From JAICJR01 sp036555755 (GTDB taxonomy: Bacteria; Actinomycetota; Thermoleophilia; Solirubrobacterales; Thermoleophilaceae), in NCBI GenBank assembly GCA_036555755.1, contig DATBKS010000306.1, positions 1-25,051 of the forward strand: 25,051 bases of DNA. Direction: 5' to 3'. Below the pieces are notes generated by a model. That model searched no databases and was not told the DNA's origin. It worked only from the letters and a program-made list of their open reading frames with translations. This document shows, piece by piece, positions 1 through 6,199 of this stretch; the stretch's first letter is position 1, and each line of letters starts with the position of its first letter. The translations under genes were made by a program, and so were the position numbers.

Positions 1-458
1 CGCAGCGTGCCGCACGCGCTGAGCCGCCCATAGCGGTACACGAGCCGGCGCTGGATCCGCGCCGCGCGCTCGGACTCGATCAGCTGCTCCGTGATGGCCC
101 ACGCGAGCGCCTCCCATGGCTCCGCCCGCCGCCGCGGCCGCAGCCACGGCTTGCGCCGGATGACCGGGCCGAGCAGCGGGTGCCACTTGAACTCGCGCTG
201 GAACTCGGACAGGTCGTGGTCCACGCCGAGCGCGAAGCGCATGCGCTCCACCGCGTGCTCGGCGGCGTCACGCGACGACGACTCCGCCCGGATCCGCATG
301 CACGGCCCGGCGGCCCAAGCCCGCACCACCGCGGCATCCTCGCCGTGGTGGATCAGCCGCTCGAGCGCCCGCTCCCGTCGCCGCACAACGCCGTCACGCC
401 CGGCATGCGGCATCCGGTAGGGGCCGCGCGGGCGGACGTCGAGCTCGACGACCGCCAA
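1..458 (-). CDS. AlkA-like DNA-3-methyladenine glycosylase, 3' part missing at window edge
   Basis: The N-terminal ~152 residues of a base-excision-repair glycosylase of the HhH-GPD/AlkA type are present; the catalytic C-terminal half lies beyond the left edge. The segment PWEALAWAITEQLIESERAA matches the first helix of the AlkA glycosylase core, where family members usually read as 'A-I-x-x-Q-q'. The preceding part (GVDHDLSEFQREFKWHPLLGP) resembles the usual AlkA stretch before the core, where the protein checks distance to target bases. I chose the TTG at 456-458 as start: AAGGACAGG lies just upstream, inside the end of the preceding gene, whose stop at 464-466 leaves a 5-nt gap. The gene is therefore probably the last or a middle member of a minus-strand operon with the two genes to its right. 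Substrate range cannot be judged without the catalytic Asp region. Identification to family is good; the start is likely but not certain. Confidence 0.75.
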   Translation of the reverse strand, partial: MAVVELDVRPRGPYRMPHAGRDGVVRRRERALERLIHHGEDAAVVRAWAAGPCMRIRAESSSRDAAEHAVERMRFALGVDHDLSEFQREFKWHPLLGPVIRRKPWLRPRRRAEPWEALAWAITEQLIESERAARIQRRLVYRYGRLSACGTL

Positions 459-463
459 GGGCG

Positions 464-787
464 CTACCTGTCCTTGAGCAGGTGGACGTCCACGAGGAAC
501 GACCGCGTGGCCGCTACCTCGACGCCCTTGCGCTTGTTGCGGCGCGCGATCGCCGACCGGCGCCGGTCACCGCGCAGAATCCGCACCGCCACCCAGGTGG
601 CGACGCCCATCAGGAAGCCGCCCGCGGCAGCCACGGCCGGGGCCGGAAGCGACCTCAGGAACTGCTGCAGCCCGCCGCCCTGCGGAGGCCGCTCGATCGG
701 CCGCGCCTCGGGCACATTGGACGGCACCGGCAGATGCCGGACCTCTTCCTCATCCGCGGGCATCGGATCATGAGCGGCGTCGGACAT
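464..787 (-). CDS. Small single-pass membrane protein, unknown function
   Basis: 107 residues with a Pro/Glu-rich N-terminus (residues 1-40), one clear hydrophobic helix around residues 48-70 (PAPAVAAAGGFLMGVATWVAV), a basic stretch RILRGDRRRS then ARRNKRKG, and a short hydrophobic tail ending SFLVDVHLLKDR. The positive charges after the helix predict a cytoplasmic C-terminus. I do not recognise a named family. It starts 14 nt after the stop of the GNAT-like gene and ends 5 nt before the AlkA-like start, so all three are probably co-transcribed. The ribosome-binding site is weak, suggesting translational coupling. The function is unknown, and neighbours do not clearly assign one. Confidence 0.65.
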   Translation of the reverse strand: MSDAAHDPMPADEEEVRHLPVPSNVPEARPIERPPQGGGLQQFLRSLPAPAVAAAGGFLMGVATWVAVRILRGDRRRSAIARRNKRKGVEVAATRSFLVDVHLLKDR

Positions 788-801
788 AGAGCCGTGCGAG
801 T

Positions 802-1950
802 CTACTCCCCGTCCGGACGGCCCTCGACCAACGGCTTCTCGTAGAGACGGTAGGTCTTCACGATCCGGCCGTTCATCGCCTTCATGCCGCGGTTCATGGC
901 CTTGTTGGTCTCGAGGATCCAGCCCATCTCGCCCCAGGTCTGCGGTGTGCGACCGGCCGAGTTGAAGTGCTCGACGTAGAACTTGGCCGCCACGCCTGTG
1001 TGCTGCCAGTCGCGCTTGACGCCCAGCGCGAACACCCGCACCGAGTCGATCTTGCGCCGCGCGACCAGCGCCTTGGCCCAGCCGATCGGCAGCAGCCGCC
1101 CGTTGAGCTTCGCGAGCACCTGGTTGTAGTCCGGGATCGACAGCGCCGCCCCCACGACCTCCCCGCCCTCCGACTCCGCGATCCAGGCCCAGTTCTCATC
1201 GAGGATCGGCTTGAGCTCCTTGGCGTACGCCTTCAGCTCGTCCTCGGTCAGCGGCACGAAACCCCAGTTGTTCTCCCAGGCCGCGTTGTAGACCTCCATG
1301 AACGAGCGCACTTCCTTCTCGAAGTCGCGCTTGCGCATCGGCCGCACCTTCACGCCGTACTTCGGCTCGACCTTGTCGGCCAGCTCGAACATGATCGGGA
1401 GCATCTTCTCCCGGTCGGCGATCTTCAGCTCCCACTTGTAGAGGTCCATCACCTTCGACAGGCCGTAGCCCTCGATCAGCGCGCCGTAGTAGGGGTGGTG
1501 CCAGTTCTCGAGGATCTGGGGCGGGCGTTCGAAGCCATCCACGAGCAGGCCGCACTCGTGGTTGGTGGTGAAGTCCATCGGGCCGACCATGTTGTCCCGG
1601 CCGCGCTCGCGCAGCCACGCCTCGGCGGCGGAGAGCAGCGCGTTCGCGATCTCGGGGTCGTCCTCGGACTCGAAGAAGCCCCACAGGCCCCAGTCGTTCT
1701 GCTGGAACTCGTTGAAGCGATGGTCGACCTGGGCGCTGATCCGGCCGACCACCTGATCGTCGCGCCAGGCGAGGAAATACTCCGCTTCGGCGTGCTGGAA
1801 GAACGGGTTCTTCTCCCGGTCCAGATGGTGCTTGCGCTCCGAGATGAGGGGCGGCACCCACCGAGGAGAGTTACGATAAAGCCGCCAGGGCAGCTTGATG
1901 AAGCGCATCAGGTCGCTCTGCGAGTGGACTGGCCGCACCTCGATCGACAT
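802..1950 (-). CDS. GNAT-fold N-acyltransferase (382 aa), candidate partner of the adjacent SPT-like enzyme
   Basis: A large GNAT-related protein. The N-terminus carries the family hallmark F-I-K-L-P-W-x-L-Y-x-x-x-P-x-W-V-P-P (residues 17-34), found in a widespread ~375-aa bacterial family annotated only as GNAT acyltransferase. The first half (about 55-175) looks like a degenerate acyltransferase domain (YFLAWRDDQVVGRI, then GPMDFTTNHECGLLVDGF). The second half holds an acyl-CoA-binding-type segment, VFALGVKRDWQHTGVAAKFY (307-325), with the Q-x-x-G-x-A pyrophosphate-loop pattern, and a conserved end GWILETNKAMNRGMKAMNG. There is no signal peptide, so it is probably cytosolic. ATG at 1948-1950 is preceded by AAGGTG at good spacing. 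It diverges from the SPT-like gene across 23 bp. From memory, the Caulobacter ceramide synthase is also GNAT-related, so N-acylation of a sphingoid base is a reasonable guess. Family assignment is firm; the substrate is inference. Confidence 0.8.
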   Translation of the reverse strand: MSIEVRPVHSQSDLMRFIKLPWRLYRNSPRWVPPLISERKHHLDREKNPFFQHAEAEYFLAWRDDQVVGRISAQVDHRFNEFQQNDWGLWGFFESEDDPEIANALLSAAEAWLRERGRDNMVGPMDFTTNHECGLLVDGFERPPQILENWHHPYYGALIEGYGLSKVMDLYKWELKIADREKMLPIMFELADKVEPKYGVKVRPMRKRDFEKEVRSFMEVYNAAWENNWGFVPLTEDELKAYAKELKPILDENWAWIAESEGGEVVGAALSIPDYNQVLAKLNGRLLPIGWAKALVARRKIDSVRVFALGVKRDWQHTGVAAKFYVEHFNSAGRTPQTWGEMGWILETNKAMNRGMKAMNGRIVKTYRLYEKPLVEGRPDGE

Positions 1951-1973
1951 CGGCGCGGCACCTTATCCGAACC

Positions 1974-3215
1974 ATGCCCACCGTCACCGATTTATTCGAG
2001 AAGGCCCGCACGCACGAGCGCCTCGAGCAGCTCGCGGCGGCCCGTGAGCACGACCTGCTCCCCTACTTCCGGCTGATCGAGTCGGAGGCCGGCCCGGTGG
2101 TGGAGGTCGAGGGCAAAGAGCGCGTGATGCTCGGCTCGAACAACTACCTCGGCCTGACCGGCGATCCGCGCGTGAAGGAGGCAGCGCGCCAGGCGCTCGA
2201 GACCTACGGCACCGGCCTCACCGGCTCGCGCCTGCTCAACGGCACCACCCCGCTGCACGAGGAGATCGAGCGCGAGATCGCCGAGTGGATGGGCACCGAC
2301 GACGCGATCGTCTTCACCACCGGCTACCAGGCGAACGTCGGCTGCCTGTCGACGATCCTCGCCCCCGGCGACACCGTGATCTGCGACTCCGGCGACCACG
2401 CCTCGATCATGGACGGCGTGATGATGTCGCGGGCGCGCCTGCGGCCCTTCCGCCACAACCGGCTCGACAAGCTCGGCACGATGCTCGAGCGGGCGGCCGA
2501 CGACGGCGGCGGGGTGCTCGTGGTGGTCGACGGCGTCTACTCGATGGAGGGCGACGTCTGCGACCTGCCGCCGATCGTCGATCTCTGCCAGACCCACGGC
2601 GCCCGCCTGATGGTGGACGAGGCGCACGGCGTGGGCGTGCTCGGCGCGCGCGGCGCGGGCGCCTGCGAGGCGTTCGGGCTCGAGGACAGGGTCGACCTGC
2701 GCATGGGCACCTTCTCCAAGTCGCTCGCGAGCTGCGGTGGCTTCATCGCGGGGCCCGCGGACGTGATCGAGTTCCTGCGCATCCAGTCGCGAGCGTTCCT
2801 GTTCACCGCCTCGGCGGTGCCGGCGGCGGTCGGCGCGGCGCTCCAGGCCGTGAAGATCTGCCGCTCGGACGAGGGGCCGCAGCTGTTCGCCAAGGTGCTC
2901 GACAACGCGCGCTACCTGAACCGAGGGCTCAACTCGCTCGGCTTCAACGTGGTCGAGCCGGTGCGAATGGCGGACGGGTCGGAGATGTTCACCTCGGTCG
3001 TGCCGGTGCGCATCGGCGACGACTGGCAGGCCGTGCTCTTCTGGAAGGCGCTCTATGACGCGGGTGTCTACTCCAACGTCGCGATCCACCCTGCCGTGCC
3101 CCACGGGCACGCCCTGCTGCGCACCAGCGTGATGGCCACGCACGAGCGCGAGCACCTCGACCGCGCCCTCGAGATCTTCGAGCGCGTAGGTCGCGAAGCA
3201 CAGCTGATCTCGTAG
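1974..3215 (+). CDS. Serine palmitoyltransferase-like alpha-oxoamine synthase (PLP enzyme)
   Basis: 413 residues, the normal length for soluble bacterial alpha-oxoamine synthases, which condense an amino acid with an acyl-CoA/ACP and release CO2. The PLP lysine is K249 in RMGTFSKSLASCGGFIAG. The TFSKSLAS-x-GGF form is typical of serine palmitoyltransferase, whereas KBL reads closer to TLGKALGG. H142 (DSGDHASIMDG) would stack on the PLP ring, and D215 with H218 (MVDEAHGVGVLG) are the other cofactor residues. The N-terminus LGSNNYLGLTGDPRV is the classic entry motif. No Shine-Dalgarno is visible before ATG 1974, so the message may be leaderless. The divergent neighbour is a GNAT acyltransferase and the next operon modifies fatty acyl chains, which supports a sphingoid-base role. 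KBL, AONS or a specialised acyl-amino-ketone synthase remain possible. Family certain, SPT activity likely but unproven. Confidence 0.88.
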   Translation: MPTVTDLFEKARTHERLEQLAAAREHDLLPYFRLIESEAGPVVEVEGKERVMLGSNNYLGLTGDPRVKEAARQALETYGTGLTGSRLLNGTTPLHEEIEREIAEWMGTDDAIVFTTGYQANVGCLSTILAPGDTVICDSGDHASIMDGVMMSRARLRPFRHNRLDKLGTMLERAADDGGGVLVVVDGVYSMEGDVCDLPPIVDLCQTHGARLMVDEAHGVGVLGARGAGACEAFGLEDRVDLRMGTFSKSLASCGGFIAGPADVIEFLRIQSRAFLFTASAVPAAVGAALQAVKICRSDEGPQLFAKVLDNARYLNRGLNSLGFNVVEPVRMADGSEMFTSVVPVRIGDDWQAVLFWKALYDAGVYSNVAIHPAVPHGHALLRTSVMATHEREHLDRALEIFERVGREAQLIS

Positions 3216-3228
3216 TCAGCAGGCACAT

Positions 3229-3261
3229 TGATCCGTACGGCTTTCCGCACCGTAAACGGTG
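3229..3261 (+). promoter_or_regulatory. ECF11-like promoter motif with an overlapping 14-bp inverted repeat
   Basis: TGATCC lies at 3229-3234 and CGTAAAC at 3251-3257, separated by 16 nt. From memory, TGATCC/CGTA is the promoter signature of ECF11 sigma factors (Rhodobacter RpoE, controlled by the zinc anti-sigma ChrR, answering singlet oxygen). The second element sits inside a perfect inverted repeat CACCGT-AA-ACGGTG at 3248-3261, which could alternatively be a repressor operator. A transcript from this motif would start near 3264 and give a ~20-nt leader before the SDR gene. The spacing and both hexamers are seen directly; use by any sigma factor is inference. Confidence 0.4.
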
Positions 3262-3273
3262 TATGGGTCGATT

Positions 3274-3279
3274 TAGGCT
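3274..3279 (+). promoter_or_regulatory. Leaderless-type -10 box before the SDR gene
   Basis: TAGGCT fits the actinobacterial TANNNT -10 consensus and is followed by exactly six bases and then ATG 3286, which would place the transcription start on the A of the start codon. No Shine-Dalgarno sequence precedes this ATG, consistent with a leaderless message. The matching -35 position would fall on the 3248-3261 inverted repeat. It competes with, or supplements, the upstream TGATCC/CGTA motif. Confidence 0.4.
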
Positions 3280-3285
3280 GTCCGG

Positions 3286-4212
3286 ATGCATGCTCTAGAT
3301 CGCGCGCTCGACCTGACGGTCGTGCCCGGCTACAGCAGGCTCGGGTACTCGGTCCGGAGGCGCTGGTGGGACGAGTTGCCGCGGATGGATGGGCGTGTGG
3401 TACTCGTCAGCGGGGCGACGAGCGGGATCGGGCTGGCGGCCGCCACGGCCTTCGTGGGGCTGGGCGCCGAGGTCCACCTGCTGGCGCGCGACGAGGGCCG
3501 CGGCGCACGCGCACGATCTGAGGCGGGCGCCGAGCGCGTCTGGGACTGCGACGTGTCGAGCCTGCGCTCGGTGCGCGAGTTCGCCGGCCGTTTCCGCGAG
3601 AGCCAGCCCGAGCTGCACGCGCTGGTGAACAACGCCGGCGTGCTGCCGCCCGAGCGCTCGCTGTCGGTGGACGGTTACGAGCTGGCGTTCGCCACCAACG
3701 TGCTCGGCCCGTTCCTGCTCACCGCGCTGCTCGCCCCCGCGCTCGAGGCGGACCCCCCGTCGTCGATCGTCAACGTCTCATCGGGCGGCATGTACACGGC
3801 GCGCCTCTCGGTCGACGACCTTCAGACCGAGCACCACTCCTACGACGGCGCCTCCGTCTACGCGCGGCAGAAGCGCGCCCAGGTGGTACTGAGCGAGCTG
3901 TGGGCCGAGCGCCTGCACTCCAAGGGCGTGCTCGTTCACTCGATGCACCCCGGCTGGGTGGACACGCCGGGCCTCGAGCACTCGCTGCCGCGCTTCTACA
4001 AGCTGATGAAGCCCGCGCTCCGCTCGCCGGACGAGGGCGCCGACACGATCGTCTGGCTCGCGGCATCAAACGTGCCCGGCGGCCGCTTCTGGCACGACCG
4101 CGAGGAGCGCCCCACCCACGTGCTGCCCCGCACCCGCGAGAGCGAGGGCGAGCGGGCGCGCCTGTGGGAGGAATGCGTGCGCCTGGCCGGCCTGAACGAG
4201 GACGAGCTGTGA
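3286..4212 (+). CDS. Short-chain dehydrogenase/reductase, DHRS12-like, first gene of lipid-modification operon
   Basis: 308-residue classical SDR with a ~35-residue N-terminal extension. It shows the cofactor loop SGATSGIG (42-49; Ser in place of the usual first Thr), DCDV (87-90) for the adenine side, NNAG (115-118), the serine region NVSSGGMY (163-170) and catalytic Y192-x-x-x-K196 (YARQK). The tail (ASNVPGGRFWHDREERPTHVLPRT) matches the DHRS12-type branch. It likely oxidises or reduces a lipid carbonyl/hydroxyl with NAD(P). It opens a four-gene block whose other members are an FAD protein, DUF1365 and a Cfa-type methyltransferase, a combination recurrent in diverse bacteria. The stop overlaps the next start as GTGA. 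Family certain; the substrate is unknown. Given the SPT neighbour, 3-ketosphinganine reduction is an alternative role, but operon membership argues for acyl-chain modification. Confidence 0.88.
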   Translation: MHALDRALDLTVVPGYSRLGYSVRRRWWDELPRMDGRVVLVSGATSGIGLAAATAFVGLGAEVHLLARDEGRGARARSEAGAERVWDCDVSSLRSVREFAGRFRESQPELHALVNNAGVLPPERSLSVDGYELAFATNVLGPFLLTALLAPALEADPPSSIVNVSSGGMYTARLSVDDLQTEHHSYDGASVYARQKRAQVVLSELWAERLHSKGVLVHSMHPGWVDTPGLEHSLPRFYKLMKPALRSPDEGADTIVWLAASNVPGGRFWHDREERPTHVLPRTRESEGERARLWEECVRLAGLNEDEL

Positions 4213-5456
4213 GAGTCGCGGTGGTGGGCGCGGGCGTGTCCGGCCTCGTGGCCGCCTATCTGCTCGAGCGCGAGCACAACGAGGTAACTGTGTTCGAGGC
4301 AGGCTCGAAGCCCGGCGGCCACACGAACACGATCCGCGTCGACACCGCCTACGAGACGCACTACGTCGACACCGGCTTCATCGTCTTCAACGACCGCAAC
4401 TACCCGAACTTCGAGCGGCTGCTTGCGCGGCTCGGGGTGGGGTGGCAGCCGTCCCAGATGAGCTTCGGCGTGAGCGACGCGACCGGCGAGTTCGAGTACT
4501 CGAGCTTGTCGGCGAATGGGCTCTTCGCCATTCGCCGGCACCTCGTGTCCCCGCGCTTCCACCACATGCTCATGGAGGTACGCCGCTTCCAGCGCGAGGC
4601 GCGCGCCCTACTCACCCGCGACGCCGACCCGTCGCTCGGAGAGTGGCTCGAGCAGCTGCGCTTCTCGCGCCTGTTCATCGACCGCGTGATCGTGCCTCAG
4701 GCGTCCGCCGTCTGGTCCGCCGATCCACGCCAGATGTGGACCTTCCCCGCCCGCTTCCTCGTGAGCTTCTTCGAGAATCACGGCGTGCTGCATCTGCGCG
4801 ACAGGCCCAAGTGGAGGACCGTGCAGGGCGGCTCGCACACCTACGTGGACGCGCTCACCGCCGGCCTCGCCGACCGCCTCCGCACGGCCACCCCGGTGAC
4901 GGCGATCGAGCGCCACGACGATCGCGTGAGCATCACGCCGCGCGGCGGCGAGGCCGAGTCGTTCGACCACGTGATCATCGCCGCGCACTCCGATCAGGCG
5001 CTGCGCATGCTCGCCGACGCGAGCGACCGCGAGCACGAGATCCTGGGCGCGATCCCCTACCAGCCGAACGAGGCCGTGCTCCACACGGACCGGCGCCTCC
5101 TCCCCCGCCGCCGCCGCGCCTGGGCGAGCTGGAACTACCACCTCGGCGGCGAGCCGAGCGGGCGCACCCGCGTGACCTACCACATGAACCGCCTCCAGGC
5201 CCTGAGCGCCGACCGCGAGTTCTGCGTCACGCTGAACCGCAGCGAGGCGATCGATCCGGAGCATGTGATCAAGACGATCCAGTACGACCACCCGGTGTAC
5301 ACGTCCGAGGGGGCGGCCGCCCAGAAGCGCCACGAGGAGATCAGCGGCACGGGCCGCACGCATTACTGCGGCGCGTACTGGGGCTGGGGCTTCCACGAGG
5401 ACGGCGTGGTGAGCGCGCTGAAGGTCTGCGAGCGGCTGGGGGCGCACCTCCGGTGA
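4209..5456 (+). CDS. NAD(P)/FAD-dependent amine-oxidase-family oxidoreductase
   Basis: 415 residues. The N-terminus begins directly with the Rossmann dinucleotide motif VAVVGAGVSGLVAAYLLE (G7-x-G9-x-x-G12) and the ribose-binding acid E30 (VTVFEAG), followed by GGHTNT (37-42), which is typical of the amine-oxidase/phytoene-desaturase-like flavoproteins. The end, THYCGAYWGWGFHEDGVVSAL, is the second FAD-contact motif. I chose GTG 4209, which overlaps the SDR stop by four bases. A much longer open frame continues upstream through the SDR gene, but the motif sits at the natural N-terminus here. Related proteins stand next to Cfa-family enzymes; in the Rhodobacter furan-fatty-acid pathway, as I recall it, a methylase acts together with a redox partner that desaturates the methylated chain. 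A desaturase or oxidase role on an acyl chain is therefore plausible, not shown. Confidence 0.88.
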   Translation: MRVAVVGAGVSGLVAAYLLEREHNEVTVFEAGSKPGGHTNTIRVDTAYETHYVDTGFIVFNDRNYPNFERLLARLGVGWQPSQMSFGVSDATGEFEYSSLSANGLFAIRRHLVSPRFHHMLMEVRRFQREARALLTRDADPSLGEWLEQLRFSRLFIDRVIVPQASAVWSADPRQMWTFPARFLVSFFENHGVLHLRDRPKWRTVQGGSHTYVDALTAGLADRLRTATPVTAIERHDDRVSITPRGGEAESFDHVIIAAHSDQALRMLADASDREHEILGAIPYQPNEAVLHTDRRLLPRRRRAWASWNYHLGGEPSGRTRVTYHMNRLQALSADREFCVTLNRSEAIDPEHVIKTIQYDHPVYTSEGAAAQKRHEEISGTGRTHYCGAYWGWGFHEDGVVSALKVCERLGAHLR

Positions 5457-6199
5457 CGGCCAGCGCCCTGTACGAGGGCAGCGTCCGCCACCGCCGGGAG
5501 GCCGTGCGGCGACGTGAGTTCCGCTACGCCATCCACATGGCCTACATCGACCTCGACGAGCTGCCGGGCCTGCTCGGCGGCCGGCTGGCCTCACCAAGCC
5601 CCGGCGTCGTGCGCTTCCGCCGCCCCGACTACTTCGGCGACCCGCGCGAGGACCTCGCAGGCGCCGTGCGCGATCGAGTCAGCGAGCTGACCGGCTCGCG
5701 GCCCGCCGGGCCCGTCCGGCTCCTCACCAACCTGCGCGCCTTCGGGCACTGCTTCAACCCGGTGAGCTTCTACTACTGCTTCGACCCCGCCGGCGAGCAG
5801 GTCGAGGCCGTGATGGCGGACGTGACCAACACCCCCTGGGGCGAACGGCACGCATACGCCCTGTCGCGGCAAAATGGGGGTCGCGTGCTCACTGGCCGAT
5901 CCGACAAGAAGCTTCATGTGTCTCCATTCATGGGGATGGATCACGAGTACCAATGGAACGTCGGAGTGCCCGGCGAGCGCCTGAGCGTGCATATCGAGAG
6001 CCACCGCGACGGACAGCGCGCCTTCGACGCCACGCTCAACCTTGCGCGCCGGGAGCTCACCCGGCGCTCGCTCGCGTCCGCCACGGCTCGCCATCCGATG
6101 AACACGCTCCACGTGCTCGCGCGGATCTACGGACAGGCGCTGCGGCTCAAGCTGCGCGGCGTGCCCGTGCACGCCCACCCGGAGGCCGGCGCCCGATGA
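5453..6199 (+). CDS. DUF1365 family protein
   Basis: 248 residues matching DUF1365 from end to end. Seen are the opening SALYEGSVRHRR, FRYAIHMAYIDLDELPGLL, the central signature RAFGHCFNPVSFYYCFD, then DVTNTPWGERHAYAL and the lysine-rich KKLHVSPFMGMDHEYQW. No signal peptide or clear membrane helix. Start GTG 5453 overlaps the upstream TGA by four bases, and the stop overlaps the next ATG (ATGA), so translation is coupled on both sides. The biochemical role of the family is not known to me; it almost always travels with the FAD protein and the Cfa-type methyltransferase, so it probably assists the same acyl-chain reaction. Confidence 0.92.
   Translation: MTASALYEGSVRHRREAVRRREFRYAIHMAYIDLDELPGLLGGRLASPSPGVVRFRRPDYFGDPREDLAGAVRDRVSELTGSRPAGPVRLLTNLRAFGHCFNPVSFYYCFDPAGEQVEAVMADVTNTPWGERHAYALSRQNGGRVLTGRSDKKLHVSPFMGMDHEYQWNVGVPGERLSVHIESHRDGQRAFDATLNLARRELTRRSLASATARHPMNTLHVLARIYGQALRLKLRGVPVHAHPEAGAR

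Noticed and set aside
967..2076. 369-residue plus-strand open frame antisense to the GNAT gene
   Set aside because: Shadow composition with no motif; the minus strand carries conserved GNAT-family motifs.
1974..3215. Annotation as 2-amino-3-ketobutyrate CoA ligase or 8-amino-7-oxononanoate synthase
   Set aside because: The lysine motif TFSKSLAS-x-GGF favours the SPT-type branch and no threonine dehydrogenase or biotin genes are nearby; not fully excluded.
3900..4208. Upstream extension of the FAD oxidoreductase frame into the SDR gene
   Set aside because: The extension is Arg/Ala/Pro-rich shadow sequence, and the Rossmann motif starts naturally at GTG 4209 with a GTGA overlap.
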